From Ruoffia tabacinasalis (GTDB taxonomy: Bacteria; Bacillota; Bacilli; Lactobacillales; Aerococcaceae): a DNA stretch of 64,000 bases. The notes under the pieces were generated by a model. It was not told where the DNA came from. It saw nothing but the letters and a program-made list of their open reading frames with translations, and searched no databases. The stretch covers positions 1 to 64,000 of the forward strand of contig NZ_VBSP01000001.1 in assembly GCF_005864045.1 (NCBI RefSeq). Direction: 5' to 3'. A program made the position numbers and the translations under genes. Shown in pieces: positions 36,076 through 46,132 of this stretch (positions within the stretch are counted from its first letter, which is position 1; every line of letters begins with the position of its first letter).

Positions 36076-36762
36076 ATGGAATTACTCTATCAAGGGAAAA
36101 CTAAAGATATTTATCAAGGATTGAATCAGTCGATGATTCTAAAGTTTAAAGATGATGTGACGGGGACAGACGGTAAGTTTGATCCTGGTGCAAATCAAAT
36201 TGGTTTATCTATTGAAGGTATGGGAAATTTAAACTTAAGATTAACAACATTATTCTTTCAATTACTTAACCAGTCTGGTATTCCTACTCATTTTATTGAT
36301 TCAAATCTTAATGAAAATACAATGACAGTGAAGTCTGCAAGTGTATTCGGTAAAGGGTTAGAAGTCATTACTCGATTTAAGGCAACGGGTTCATTTATTC
36401 GTCGATACGGGGAATATATTGAAGATGGAGCAAAACTAAATAATTATGTCGAATTTACGTTAAAAGACGATAAAAGACAAGATCCATTAGTGACTAAAGA
36501 TGGGCTAATTGCCTTAAATATATTAACGAATAAACAATATGAGATATTAATTGATTTAAATATTCAAATAGCACAGATCATCCAGAAAAAACTAGCTGAA
36601 CATGGGTTTGATTTATACGATATAAAATTAGAGTTCGGTTATGTTAATCATCCAGATAATATTATTCTTATCGATGAAATTTCTGGGGGGAATATGCGCG
36701 TTTACAAGGAAGGGCAACTTGTTGACCCTATTGAATTAGCACAATATTTCAATGATTTATAA
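36076..36762 (+). CDS. purC: SAICAR synthase
   Basis: 228 aa of the divergent Firmicutes type, with LLYQGKTKDIYQ, LKFKDDVTGTDGKFDPGAN, FGKGLEVITRFKATGSFIRRYG and DEISGGNMRVYKEG in place of the common DEISPDTCRLW. Condenses CAIR with aspartate. Start behind AAGGGG. Confidence 0.93.
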   Translation: MELLYQGKTKDIYQGLNQSMILKFKDDVTGTDGKFDPGANQIGLSIEGMGNLNLRLTTLFFQLLNQSGIPTHFIDSNLNENTMTVKSASVFGKGLEVITRFKATGSFIRRYGEYIEDGAKLNNYVEFTLKDDKRQDPLVTKDGLIALNILTNKQYEILIDLNIQIAQIIQKKLAEHGFDLYDIKLEFGYVNHPDNIILIDEISGGNMRVYKEGQLVDPIELAQYFNDL

Positions 36763-36777
36763 GGAAAGGACAAATTA

Positions 36778-39700
36778 ATGAGCAAATTTATAGTAGTACC
36801 AGCGCAAGATTCTTCATTCTTATTAAAAGAAGCGCATCATTTCTTGAAATTAACAAACTTGCAAGCAGTAAAGCAATATGACGTTTTTGAAACTTCGGAT
36901 GAAAGTGAATTAACTTTAGTCGAGCCTTTATTTGAACAAGGTATTATTTACGATAACTTAGAGTCATTTAACACTTCCACTGCATTTCGTTATCGCCAAG
37001 TATTGGGGCAATATGATGAAGTAGAAGAGATGACTAACCGTATTATACAAAATATTGAAGGACATGATCTTTCTTTACATCATTCAAGAATTATTGATTT
37101 AAAAGGTTTAACTGAAGTCGAAGTAAAAACTTTCAAAACATATTATATTAATGAAACAGAAACTGAACTCGTTTCTTTTAATGCTTTAAATTATGATATG
37201 GGAGTCAGCCAAGGCTTAGATTTACAAGAAATAGAAGGTTTTAATGATTTAGATACGGTTGGCTTACAAGAGTTAATTAAAGATTATTCAATGGACCTTG
37301 CTGATATAGAAGTCGTTCAAGCGTATTTTCAATCAGAAGCAGTTAATCCAACTGTCTTCCAATTAAAAGTCATCGATACATACTGGTCAGATCACTGTCG
37401 CCATACGACATTTTTAACTGAATTGACAGACATATCCGTGACTGAAGGTAAATACCAAGAAGCCATTGAAGCTACTATCGCAGAGTATAATGACGTGCGT
37501 GATTCAGTCTATGCTAATCGTCCTAAAGTTAAACCAGTTACATTAATGGATCTTGCAACGATTAATGCAAAACATGCAAAACAATTAGGTCTGTTAGATA
37601 ACTTAGATGAATCTGATGAAGTGAATGCTTGTTGTATTCGCATTAAAGTGGATGTTGAGGGTGTTGAAGAAGATTATTTACTCTACTTTAAAAATGAAAC
37701 TCACAATCACCCAACTGAGATTGAACCTTTCGGAGGGGCGGCTACATGTATTGGTGGGGGGATTCGTGATCCGCTTTCAGGTCGTAGCTACGTTCATCAA
37801 GCGATGCGAATTACTGGAGCTAAAAACCCGAATGCGTCATATGAATCAACACGAGATGGTAAATTACCACAACGTATCATCTCACAACGTGCTGCTATGG
37901 GATATAGTGACTACAGTAACCAAATCGGACAAAGTGCTGGTTACGTGCGCGAATATTACCATGACGGCTTTGAAGCTAAGAGAATGGAATTAGGTGCCTT
38001 AGTTGCTGCTGCTCCAGTTGATAACGTTGTACGTATCAAACCAGAACCTACGGATTTAATTATTTTACTTGGTGGACGTACTGGACGTGACGGATTAGGT
38101 GCAGCAGTTGGATCATCAATGGTTCAAACTGAGAAATCAATCGAACTACAAGGGGCAGAAGTCCAAAAAGGGAGCCCGACCATCGAACGAAAGATTATTC
38201 GCTTATTCCGTAATCCAGAAGCTACGCGCTTAATTAAGAAATCGAATGACTTTGGTGCTGGGGGTGTATCAGTAGCTATTGGTGAGCTTGCTGATGGCTT
38301 AACCATTGATTTAGATAAAGTTCCGACTAAATATGAAGGAATGGATCCTAGCGAAATTGCCTTATCAGAGTCTCAAGAACGAATGGCTGTTGTCGTTTCT
38401 AAAGCTGATGTTGATAAATTTATTACGCTATCAGAAGCTGAGGACTTAGAAGCGACAGTTGTGGCAGAAGTGACTGATTCATCTTATATGGTGATGCGTT
38501 ATAACGGTGAAGAGGTTTTCCGCATAAAACGTTCATTCTTAGAATCGAATGGTGGCGCCAAAGCAGCAGATGCTGTCATTAATTATTCTGATGTAAGTCA
38601 ATTCTTTTCTGATTCACGAGATGTATTAACTCAGTTACAATCGATTGAAAATGCGAGTCAAAAAGCATTATCACAAAACTTTGACTTTACGATTGGAAAA
38701 AATACAGTTCTTGCACCATTAGGTGGGGAGAAGCAGGTAACTCCTCAAGAAGGAATGGTCGCAAAAATACCTGTCTTAGGCCAAGATACTTCAACTGCTT
38801 CAGTCATGACAGTTTCATTCAAACCTGATCTAGCAACGCTCTCACCATACCACGGTGCTTATTATGCCGTTGTTAATTCAGTAGCTAAAGCTGTGGCCTT
38901 AGGTGTTCCTTATCAAGAAACTCGCTTAACATTACAAGAATTCTTTGAGAGTATGGTGAATGAGAATAGTTGGGGTAAACCGACCGCTGCCTTACTTGGA
39001 GCCTTTAAATCAATGAAACAATTAGGTTTAGCTGCCATTGGCGGTAAGGACAGTATGAGTGGTACCTTCGAAGATATTGAAGTTCCACCATCACTTATTA
39101 GCTTTGCCGTTGCAACAACAGACTTTACAAAAGTCAATTCGCGAGAATTAAAATCTACAGACTCAAAAATTGTTTTATTAGAAGCTAGATTAAATGCAGA
39201 TGATTTACTAGATACTGATGAAATTAAAGCTACCTTTGAAACGATTACGAACTTAATTAACGAGAATAAAGTTCGTTCAATCTCAACCATGGACGATAAG
39301 ACGATTGAAATGAATCTGATTGAAATGGCTCTAGGTAATGCGATTGGTTTTGACATGAAAGCAGAATACTTGCATAAAAAATCTGCCTTAGGTTTCTTAA
39401 TAGAAGTCGCTTCTGATGTAGATGTTAAAGGTAGTGTCATTGTTGCCCAAACTAATAGTAGCAATGAAGCGAAATTTGATCAAATTTACTCTTTAGAAGA
39501 ATTAGCACGCCTATATGCGGAACCATTAGCTGATGTATTCTCGGATATTGAATTGGTAGCTACTTCTGAAGAAGTGAAACCAGCTTTAGAGATACCAGAA
39601 ATTTCATCGAATGCCAAGGTGTTAATCCCTGTTATGACGGGGGTACATGGTGAGTATGATTTATATGAATCTTTCAAACGATATACTGATCACGTTGACT

Positions 39701-40314
39701 TTTTTATTATTAAAGAGGAATTAGGTTATAAAGAATCAGTTAAAGAATTTGCAAGTAAATTAACAAACTATGATGTCTTAGCTTTTCCTGATGGTTCTAT
39801 TCTATCTAACCGTCTGCAGTACGGACAAGCGATTGAGTTATTAATTAAAGATATCAAAGAGGAATTAGAAGCCTTTGCCAAAGATAAGTATATTTTAGCT
39901 ATAGGTGCCTCATTTGCTGGATTTGTTCGGAGTGGTTTAATTGAATTTGGTCAAGTCCAGTCAGGCACATCGATTAAGTTTAAAGAAAATCCTATGGAGA
40001 AATTTGTTTCATCTGTCGTAACAGCTAATGTCGTAAAAGAATCAAACTTTGCGACCGAAGGTTCATATTCAACAGCCATTGCTGGTGACCACTTAATTGT
40101 TGAATTAGATGAAGTAGCATTAGAGCAACAAATCCTATCAAAATACAATACATTCTTTGAAGGTGAAGCGGGGATAGATGCTATGGTTGATCCAAGTGGG
40201 CATATCCTTGGAGTTAATAGTAACTTTGAACGATTTAACTTGGATGGCTTCAATAATTTAGAAACGAATGAAGCACCATTTATAGCAAATTTATTAAAAG
40301 TTGTAGGAAAATAA
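36778..40314 (+). CDS. purL: Single-chain FGAM synthase with degenerate glutaminase domain
   Basis: 1178 aa, the long PurL form with fused glutaminase, slightly short against about 1240. N-terminal and ATPase domains are normal (DTYWSDHCRHTTF, FKNETHNHPTEIEPFGGAATCIGG, GGKDSMSGTFE). The C-terminal class I glutaminase domain (from about residue 945) keeps its fold pattern but not its active site. The usual GICNGFQ reads AIGASFA, with Gly1043 (39904-39906) at the nucleophile Cys. The usual VSHGEG reads AIAGDH, so His and Glu are gone too, and LPGGFS reads FPDGSI. No separate purQ or purS is present. Free ammonia is the likely nitrogen source. Confidence 0.95.
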   Translation: MSKFIVVPAQDSSFLLKEAHHFLKLTNLQAVKQYDVFETSDESELTLVEPLFEQGIIYDNLESFNTSTAFRYRQVLGQYDEVEEMTNRIIQNIEGHDLSLHHSRIIDLKGLTEVEVKTFKTYYINETETELVSFNALNYDMGVSQGLDLQEIEGFNDLDTVGLQELIKDYSMDLADIEVVQAYFQSEAVNPTVFQLKVIDTYWSDHCRHTTFLTELTDISVTEGKYQEAIEATIAEYNDVRDSVYANRPKVKPVTLMDLATINAKHAKQLGLLDNLDESDEVNACCIRIKVDVEGVEEDYLLYFKNETHNHPTEIEPFGGAATCIGGGIRDPLSGRSYVHQAMRITGAKNPNASYESTRDGKLPQRIISQRAAMGYSDYSNQIGQSAGYVREYYHDGFEAKRMELGALVAAAPVDNVVRIKPEPTDLIILLGGRTGRDGLGAAVGSSMVQTEKSIELQGAEVQKGSPTIERKIIRLFRNPEATRLIKKSNDFGAGGVSVAIGELADGLTIDLDKVPTKYEGMDPSEIALSESQERMAVVVSKADVDKFITLSEAEDLEATVVAEVTDSSYMVMRYNGEEVFRIKRSFLESNGGAKAADAVINYSDVSQFFSDSRDVLTQLQSIENASQKALSQNFDFTIGKNTVLAPLGGEKQVTPQEGMVAKIPVLGQDTSTASVMTVSFKPDLATLSPYHGAYYAVVNSVAKAVALGVPYQETRLTLQEFFESMVNENSWGKPTAALLGAFKSMKQLGLAAIGGKDSMSGTFEDIEVPPSLISFAVATTDFTKVNSRELKSTDSKIVLLEARLNADDLLDTDEIKATFETITNLINENKVRSISTMDDKTIEMNLIEMALGNAIGFDMKAEYLHKKSALGFLIEVASDVDVKGSVIVAQTNSSNEAKFDQIYSLEELARLYAEPLADVFSDIELVATSEEVKPALEIPEISSNAKVLIPVMTGVHGEYDLYESFKRYTDHVDFFIIKEELGYKESVKEFASKLTNYDVLAFPDGSILSNRLQYGQAIELLIKDIKEELEAFAKDKYILAIGASFAGFVRSGLIEFGQVQSGTSIKFKENPMEKFVSSVVTANVVKESNFATEGSYSTAIAGDHLIVELDEVALEQQILSKYNTFFEGEAGIDAMVDPSGHILGVNSNFERFNLDGFNNLETNEAPFIANLLKVVGK

Positions 40315-40329
40315 TTAAATAGAAAATTG

Positions 40330-40369
40330 AAATCACCCCCTAAGGCTAAAATCTCTGGGGGTGATTTTT
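40330..40369. terminator. Bidirectional terminator of the purine operon
   Basis: Stem AAATCACCCCC / GGGGGTGATTT followed by TT, between purL and the convergent regulator. Confidence 0.9.
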
Positions 40370-40402
40370 ATGTTGTTAACTTATTCTATTAACTTATCAA
40401 AT

Positions 40403-41392
40403 CTATGTAGAATCGCGAACAATTAATGTTGTATCCAAAAATATTTGCTTTTCGATCCGATTACTTTTATTAATTTTCTCGCGTAATAATTCGAGAGATT
40501 GATAACCGATATCAAAGCGCGGTTGATTAACCGTCGTTAGCGCGGGGCTGATGATATTGGATAAGTCAATGTTATCAAAGCCAATAATTGCAATATCTTC
40601 TGGGATGCGATAGTTATTATTAAGCGCTGCCTTCGTTGCAGCAGCTGCAAAAATATCCGAACTAGCAAAGATCGCATCGACGTTATCATTTACTTGTAAG
40701 TAGTAATTGAGTTGCGAATAAACTAAATCATAATTAATTGTTGAGAAGTACAAAATATCATTCTCTGATACAGCTATCTTATTATCTTCACACGCATTCA
40801 AAAAACCTTCTTGACGCATGACAGCATAATTGTGATTTAATGTTGAAGTGACGTGTATTAATTTTTTCCGGCCAGATTTAATTAAAAACTCCGTTGCATT
40901 ATATGCAGCTTTAGTATCATCAATACTAACTAAAGACAAATCCTTATGGTAGATATAATCGGAACACATTACCGTCGGTATGATATCATTGAGTCTTTTA
41001 ACAATATTAGCATCACTGAAAGGGGATAGGGATATAATTCCAATAACATTAATATCCTCAATGAGTGACAAATAGTAATCAATATTATTTGTCGTTGTCT
41101 TTGTTCGCGTAATAATCATGCGGTAGTTAGACAATTTGGCTGCCTTTTCGATGCCTGAAAGAACATCAATATTGAAAGGGTTTGCATAATCAGGTACGAA
41201 AACAACTACTGTATTAGAGAGTTTTACTTTGCTCGCAATTTCGTAACCATTGTCAATTAAAGTTCGAGTGATGGCTGATTTTAGAGATTGACTGACATTT
41301 CCTTTATTATTTAGTACCCGTGAGACTGTTGCGATAGAGACATTGTGATCATCTGCAATCGATTGTAGCGTAGAAGTTTTTCGTTTACCCAT
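40403..41392 (-). CDS. LacI-family transcriptional regulator
   Basis: 329 aa from ATG 41392, behind AGGGGTGAGAGA. N-terminal HTH: STLQSIADDHNVSIATVSRVLNNKGNVS. The remainder is a periplasmic-binding-protein-like sensor (VVVFVPDYANPFNIDVLSGIEKAA, AIFASSDIFAAAATKAAL, DIAIIGFDNIDLSNIISPALTTV). It faces away from a sugar ABC operon, and two identical-type palindromes lie between. It therefore probably represses that operon and itself until its inducer binds. Confidence 0.92.
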   Translation of the reverse strand: MGKRKTSTLQSIADDHNVSIATVSRVLNNKGNVSQSLKSAITRTLIDNGYEIASKVKLSNTVVVFVPDYANPFNIDVLSGIEKAAKLSNYRMIITRTKTTTNNIDYYLSLIEDINVIGIISLSPFSDANIVKRLNDIIPTVMCSDYIYHKDLSLVSIDDTKAAYNATEFLIKSGRKKLIHVTSTLNHNYAVMRQEGFLNACEDNKIAVSENDILYFSTINYDLVYSQLNYYLQVNDNVDAIFASSDIFAAAATKAALNNNYRIPEDIAIIGFDNIDLSNIISPALTTVNQPRFDIGYQSLELLREKINKSNRIEKQIFLDTTLIVRDST

Positions 41393-41442
41393 TCTCTCAC
41401 CCCTCATTTATTTGACAAAAGCATATCATATTAAATCATGGA

Positions 41443-41532
41443 TGTAAAATTTACATTCAAATATTTATTGATTTGAATGGATATTGTTAATATAATAAAG
41501 AAAACACTTACACAACAAGTGTAAACTTTACA
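41443..41532 (+). promoter_or_regulatory. Promoter flanked by two LacI-type operators
   Basis: Operator 1 TGTAAA-A-TTTACA is at 41443-41455; operator 2 TGTAAA-C-TTTACA is at 41520-41532. Between them lie -35 TTGATT (41468-41473) and -10 TATAAT (41491-41496), 17 bp apart. The operators are 77 bp apart centre to centre, so a looped repressor is possible. Operator 2 would cover the transcript start region. Confidence 0.75.
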
Positions 41533-41546
41533 AAAGGAGGGGTTAT

Positions 41547-42644
41547 GTGAAAAGAATACATGCCGCAGTTGTTGGAATTGGATTTTTAGGAATTCAACAT
41601 ATTGAAGCTATACGAAGAATACCCCATACAGAAGTCGTCGCAATCGTTGGTCGTGACTTAGAAAAAACGCAACACCAAGCAAAAGAACTAGGTGTCGAAC
41701 ATGCTTTTGTTTCAGTAACGGATTTGATTAACTCAGGCTTGAACATAGATGTGGTGCATAATTGCACACCAAACGGACTTCATTATAGTATTAACAAAGA
41801 ATTAATTGAAGCGAATATTCATGTATTCGGAGAAAAACCTTTTACAGTAAACTCAAGTGAATCAGAAGAATTAGTCAATCTAGCAATTGACAAAAATGTA
41901 AAAGGGGGCGTGAATTTTAACTACAGACAAAACATTATGGTAAGTGAGATGAAAGAGCGTGTAAAAAATCAGTCGATTGGAAAGCCTTGGTTTGTACATG
42001 TGGAGTACTTACAAGATTGGTTATTGTTTCAAGATGATTATGATTGGCGAATGGACCCAGAAATGGGAGGGAAATCTCGTGCTATAGGAGATATTGGCTC
42101 ACACTGTTTCGATACAATTCAACACATTCTTGGTGAGAATATTGTTGAAGTCGAAGTGAAGAATTTGCGTAAGTTTAATCAACGATTCGATCATGGAACC
42201 ACCCATGATATTACAGATGAAGATGTGTCGATTATTTTCATTACTTTTGAAAGCGGTTTAAATGGATTAATCCGATTGTCGCAAGTGTCAGCAGGTAAGA
42301 AAAATGAGTTTAAAATTTCAATAGAGGGGGATAAACAAACACTAGAATGGAATCAAGAACGTCCGGATCGATTGTGGATTGGTAATAGAGATATCGGGAA
42401 CACTGAAATCTATGCGTCAAAACAGTATTTAACAGACGCTGCCGCAGACGTTGCTGTTCTACCCAACGGTCATCCTGTTGGTTGGCATGATGCAGTGGCG
42501 CAAGGGATTCAGAATTTCTATGAAAATATAAGAACAAATACAAATGAAGATTTTGTCAATTTCAAGCAAGCCCATTATATTATGAAAATCATTGATGCGT
42601 GTGTCTTAAGTGCTCAAGAAGGTAAAGCAACTCAAGTCAATTAA
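41547..42644 (+). CDS. Gfo/Idh/MocA-family oxidoreductase
   Basis: 365 aa, GTG start behind AAAGGAGGGG. N-terminal Rossmann fold (AVVGIGFLGIQHIEAIRRIP), the family EKPFTVN motif with its Lys, and the C-terminal domain with MDPEMGGKSRAIGDIGSHCFD carrying the catalytic-site Asp and His. NAD(P)-dependent oxidation of a sugar, inositol or related polyol. First gene of the operon with an ABC importer and an isomerase. Confidence 0.88.
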   Translation: MKRIHAAVVGIGFLGIQHIEAIRRIPHTEVVAIVGRDLEKTQHQAKELGVEHAFVSVTDLINSGLNIDVVHNCTPNGLHYSINKELIEANIHVFGEKPFTVNSSESEELVNLAIDKNVKGGVNFNYRQNIMVSEMKERVKNQSIGKPWFVHVEYLQDWLLFQDDYDWRMDPEMGGKSRAIGDIGSHCFDTIQHILGENIVEVEVKNLRKFNQRFDHGTTHDITDEDVSIIFITFESGLNGLIRLSQVSAGKKNEFKISIEGDKQTLEWNQERPDRLWIGNRDIGNTEIYASKQYLTDAAADVAVLPNGHPVGWHDAVAQGIQNFYENIRTNTNEDFVNFKQAHYIMKIIDACVLSAQEGKATQVN

Positions 42645-42657
42645 AAGGAGTATAACC

Positions 42658-43617
42658 ATGAAAAAAATTAAAAACTTACTCATATTATTCGTAGCATTGC
42701 TTATAACTATTTCTGGAATCAATATCGCATCATTATCTCAAGTCCAAGCGCAAGAGGAACCAGGTGAATTGGCAATTATCATTCCTGGGGCTGAACACGG
42801 TTGGTTAGCAGGTGTAGCTTATTTCGCTGAATTAAAAGCTGAAGAATTAGGCATTGAAAATTATCGAATCTTAACGAGTTCAAACGTGAATGAGCAGGCA
42901 TCTCAAATTGATGAAGTACTATCACAAGAAGTCGGTGCAGTTGTCTTACTACCGCATACGGACGAATTATCTCTATCAGCACAAAAATTAGTTGACGCCG
43001 ACATTCCTTTAATCGTCTTTGACCGTCGAGTGGATGTTGATTATACAGCTTACGTTGCAGGAAGTAACCCTGAAATTGGGGAAATGACCGCAGAACTTCT
43101 AGGTGAAGAGTTAGTTGGCGAAGGAAAAATCGCTGTCTTAAATAACCCAAGTGCTGGGTCAGTGAGTTATGAACGTGTCGATGCATTTAAAGCAGTAATG
43201 GAAGAAACATATCCAGATATTGAATTAGTAGATATGACTGTCGAAAACTTTACACAAGAAGCTGGATTAAGCGTAGCGACGGATATGTTAGTTGCCAATC
43301 CTGAACTGCAAGCAATATTCTCAATTGATGACGAATCATCTTTAGGAATTCTGCAAGCGATTAAAGATACGGGCCGCGATGACATTCAATATCTGTCTGG
43401 TGCTGGTGGATCACAAGCTTATTTCCAAGAAATTGCTAATAACGAGGACATTAATCTATTCACAGCAACATATTCACCATCAATGATCGGTGATGCGATT
43501 GCTGAAGCTTGGAAAGTATTAAATGGTGAAGAAGTAGAACAAGATCAAATTGTATCACCAACAATTGTAAATAGTGACAACGTTGAAGACTTCCTAGATG
43601 AGAACTCTCCGTACTAA
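42658..43617 (+). CDS. Sugar ABC transporter substrate-binding protein
   Basis: 319 aa from ATG 42658 (AAAAGGAG upstream). The signal peptide ends in QVQA|QEE and has no lipobox Cys, unusual for a Gram-positive binding protein. Type I periplasmic-binding fold as in RbsB: LAIIIPGAEHGWLAGVAYFAE, VGAVVLLPHTDELS, IPLIVFDRRVDVDYTAYVAG and AIFSIDDESSLGILQAI. The ligand is probably a pentose, hexose or inositol. Confidence 0.88.
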   Translation: MKKIKNLLILFVALLITISGINIASLSQVQAQEEPGELAIIIPGAEHGWLAGVAYFAELKAEELGIENYRILTSSNVNEQASQIDEVLSQEVGAVVLLPHTDELSLSAQKLVDADIPLIVFDRRVDVDYTAYVAGSNPEIGEMTAELLGEELVGEGKIAVLNNPSAGSVSYERVDAFKAVMEETYPDIELVDMTVENFTQEAGLSVATDMLVANPELQAIFSIDDESSLGILQAIKDTGRDDIQYLSGAGGSQAYFQEIANNEDINLFTATYSPSMIGDAIAEAWKVLNGEEVEQDQIVSPTIVNSDNVEDFLDENSPY

Positions 43618-43636
43618 GTTATAAAGGAATGATTGT

Positions 43637-45121
43637 ATGAATCCTGTTGCAGAAATGAAAAGCATTACCAAATCGTTCGGTAATAACCATGTGTTGAAAG
43701 AAGTTGACTTTACATTAATGCCAGGGTCCATTCATGCGCTCCTTGGAGAAAATGGAACTGGAAAAACGACACTCATGAATATCCTTGGGAATATCATTCC
43801 CAGGGATTCTGGTTCTATCGAACTCTTTGGTGAAGTCTATGATGAGAAGGAAGTAAAGAATCAAGTTGCTTTTATTCACCAAGAACTCTCGTTAATTAAT
43901 GATTTAACCGTGTTTGAAAACTTATTTTTAGGACGAGAATTAAAAAAAGGTGTCTTTCTTGATAAAAAAGCAATGAGAGAAGAAACTGAGAAATATATAC
44001 AAATGTTAGATGTGGATCTAAATGCAAATCAATTAGTCGGGACGTTAAATCCAGCACTAAAACAAATTACTGAAATACTCAGAGCTGTCATGCAAGAAGC
44101 AAAGATTATTATTATGGATGAACCAACATCCTCATTAACCGATGTTGAAATTAATCACGTTTTTAATGTCATTCGGAATTTAAAAGAGAGCGGCGTTAGC
44201 ATTATCTTTATTTCACATAAATTAAATGAAGTACTAACGATATGTGATTCTTATACTATAATGCGAGACGGGCATGTCGTTGCCACAGGTGAAGTGACTG
44301 ATGATCTCACTGAAGCTCATTTAAGTAGTCATATGGTCGGGAAAGATTTAAGTACGGATATTATTTATAAAGAAAGACCCATTGGCGAAATGATTCTAGA
44401 ATTAGAGGATTTAACAAAAGAGCGTCAGTTTAAAAATGTAGACATGACACTTAAAAAAGGTGAAATAATCGGTGTCACAGGTTTATTAGGTGATGGTCGA
44501 AGTGAACTGTTTATGTCAGTTGTAGGAGCTAATAGTCCTTTTAAAGGGACAGTTAAAGTAAATGGTCAAGCAGTTAAGATTAAGAATACGACGCAAGCGA
44601 TGAAGAACAATATTACTTACGTACCAAAGAACCGGAAAGAAAATGGGATTATATCTGATTTAAGCATCAAAGAGAATATGATTTTACCTATTATGAATAG
44701 TTTGGACCAATATGGTATTTTAAATTCTAAAGCGATTCAAGAACATAATCAACGCTACATTAATGAATTATTCATCAAAGTATCTGATACGAAGAATTTA
44801 ATTACATCACTCTCTGGGGGTAACCAACAAAAAGTTGTGTTAGCCAAGGCGCTTGGAAGTCAACCAGAGATAGTCATCTTAGATAATCCGACCCAAGGGG
44901 TTGATGTTGGTGCAAAACTCGAGATTTATTCATTAATCATGAAATTAGCTGCTGAAGGGATTAGTTTCATTATACTATCCAGTGAATACCCAGAATTGTA
45001 TAACTTATGTGACCGAGTATATGTGATGTTCCATGGTGAAGTGAAACATGAATTTCGTAGAGAAGATTTGAATGAAGAAGATATTATGTTAATTGCGACA
45101 GGAGGTTCCGTCCATGAATGA
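43637..45121 (+). CDS. Sugar ABC transporter ATPase, RbsA-type with two ATPase domains
   Basis: 494 aa with two ABC domains. The first has Walker A GENGTGKTT and Walker B KIIIMDEPTSSLTD; its signature (LNPALKQITEILRA) is weak, as usual in this family. The second has a degenerate Walker A (GLLGDGRSEL), signature LSGGNQQKVVLAKAL and Walker B IVILDNPTQGVDVGAK. This layout is typical of RbsA/MglA. It energises the next gene's permease. Confidence 0.93.
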   Translation: MNPVAEMKSITKSFGNNHVLKEVDFTLMPGSIHALLGENGTGKTTLMNILGNIIPRDSGSIELFGEVYDEKEVKNQVAFIHQELSLINDLTVFENLFLGRELKKGVFLDKKAMREETEKYIQMLDVDLNANQLVGTLNPALKQITEILRAVMQEAKIIIMDEPTSSLTDVEINHVFNVIRNLKESGVSIIFISHKLNEVLTICDSYTIMRDGHVVATGEVTDDLTEAHLSSHMVGKDLSTDIIYKERPIGEMILELEDLTKERQFKNVDMTLKKGEIIGVTGLLGDGRSELFMSVVGANSPFKGTVKVNGQAVKIKNTTQAMKNNITYVPKNRKENGIISDLSIKENMILPIMNSLDQYGILNSKAIQEHNQRYINELFIKVSDTKNLITSLSGGNQQKVVLAKALGSQPEIVILDNPTQGVDVGAKLEIYSLIMKLAAEGISFIILSSEYPELYNLCDRVYVMFHGEVKHEFRREDLNEEDIMLIATGGSVHE

Positions 45122-46124
45122 GATAAAAACTCAAGATAATATAAGAAATACTCAAAAGACGTCAACAGGCGAAAAAGTTAAAGCAATATTGGCGAACCAT
45201 AGTGCCGCAATCGCATTGATATTCATTATGATCATTGGAATTATTTTCAGAGGGGATGTATTTTTCACCTATAGTAATTTGATGAATGTATTAATGAATA
45301 ATTCCTTTATTGGGATCATTTCTTTAGGAATGACTTTAATTATATTAACGGGAAACATCGATTTAGCCGTAGGTTCTCAATTAGCTCTATCAGGTCTAGT
45401 AGCGGTCACTTTATTAAATAATACAGAAAGTGTCATCATTGCAATATTAGGAGCAATTCTAGTAGGCGCGATAACCGGTGGCTTATCCGGGATGGCGGTA
45501 TCATACTTCAATATCCCGTCATTTATTGTTACTTTAGGGACCATGCAAATATATCGATCCTTTGCCCAATACTTTTATAGTGGGGGAGGAGTGATGGCAT
45601 CAGCTACTAACGCGGATATCTTCACGAATATATCAAATTACCGATTATTTGGAGAAATCCCGATGCCAATTGTTTATTGGATTATCTTAAGTTTATTAAT
45701 GGTACTATTTACTCGAAAAACAGCCTTTGGCCGGCATATATTTGCTGTAGGAAGTAATGAACGGGCGACATTCTTATCATCCGTTAATATTCACAAGATT
45801 AAAATCGGTGTATTTATTATGTCTGGTGTACTTGTAGCCATTGCGGGAGTGTTAGAGGCGTCTCGTTTAGGAAGTATGAACTCTGCCTCATCGGGGCGGT
45901 CATATGAGATGGACGCGATTGCCGCCGTTGTTATTGGAGGAACAGCTATGAACGGAGGGCGCGGAAGTATTATCGGTACGGTCTTTGGAACTTTAACAAT
46001 CGGTATCATCAATAATTTGATGAACTTATTAGGTGTTCCATCATTCTTAGTTGGAGCAATTAAAGGCTTTATCATTATTGGTGCCGTTATGTTACAAAAA
46101 ATCATGTCCAAACATAAAGAGTAG
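45114..46124 (+). CDS. Sugar ABC transporter permease, RbsC family
   Basis: 336 aa from ATG 45114, behind GGAGG and overlapping the ATPase end by 8 nt. About eight to ten membrane helices; RbsC signatures GNIDLAVGSQLALSGLVAV, FIVTLGTMQIYRS, FGRHIFAVGSNERATFLSSVN and AVVIGGTAMNGGRGSIIGTVFG. Confidence 0.93.
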   Translation: MNEIKTQDNIRNTQKTSTGEKVKAILANHSAAIALIFIMIIGIIFRGDVFFTYSNLMNVLMNNSFIGIISLGMTLIILTGNIDLAVGSQLALSGLVAVTLLNNTESVIIAILGAILVGAITGGLSGMAVSYFNIPSFIVTLGTMQIYRSFAQYFYSGGGVMASATNADIFTNISNYRLFGEIPMPIVYWIILSLLMVLFTRKTAFGRHIFAVGSNERATFLSSVNIHKIKIGVFIMSGVLVAIAGVLEASRLGSMNSASSGRSYEMDAIAAVVIGGTAMNGGRGSIIGTVFGTLTIGIINNLMNLLGVPSFLVGAIKGFIIIGAVMLQKIMSKHKE

Positions 46125-46132
46125 GTGCATAT

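Noticed and set aside
36676-36720. PurC lacking the DEISPDTCRLW block, suspected inactive
   Set aside because: DEISGGNMRVYKEG is the normal form in the divergent Firmicutes PurC group, so this is not a defect.
37625-37993. 122-codon open frame inside purL
   Set aside because: Shadow of the conserved purL ATPase region in another frame; no ribosome site.
38913-39464. 183-codon reverse-strand frame inside purL
   Set aside because: Antisense shadow of a strongly conserved gene, with Ser-rich composition typical of such artefacts.
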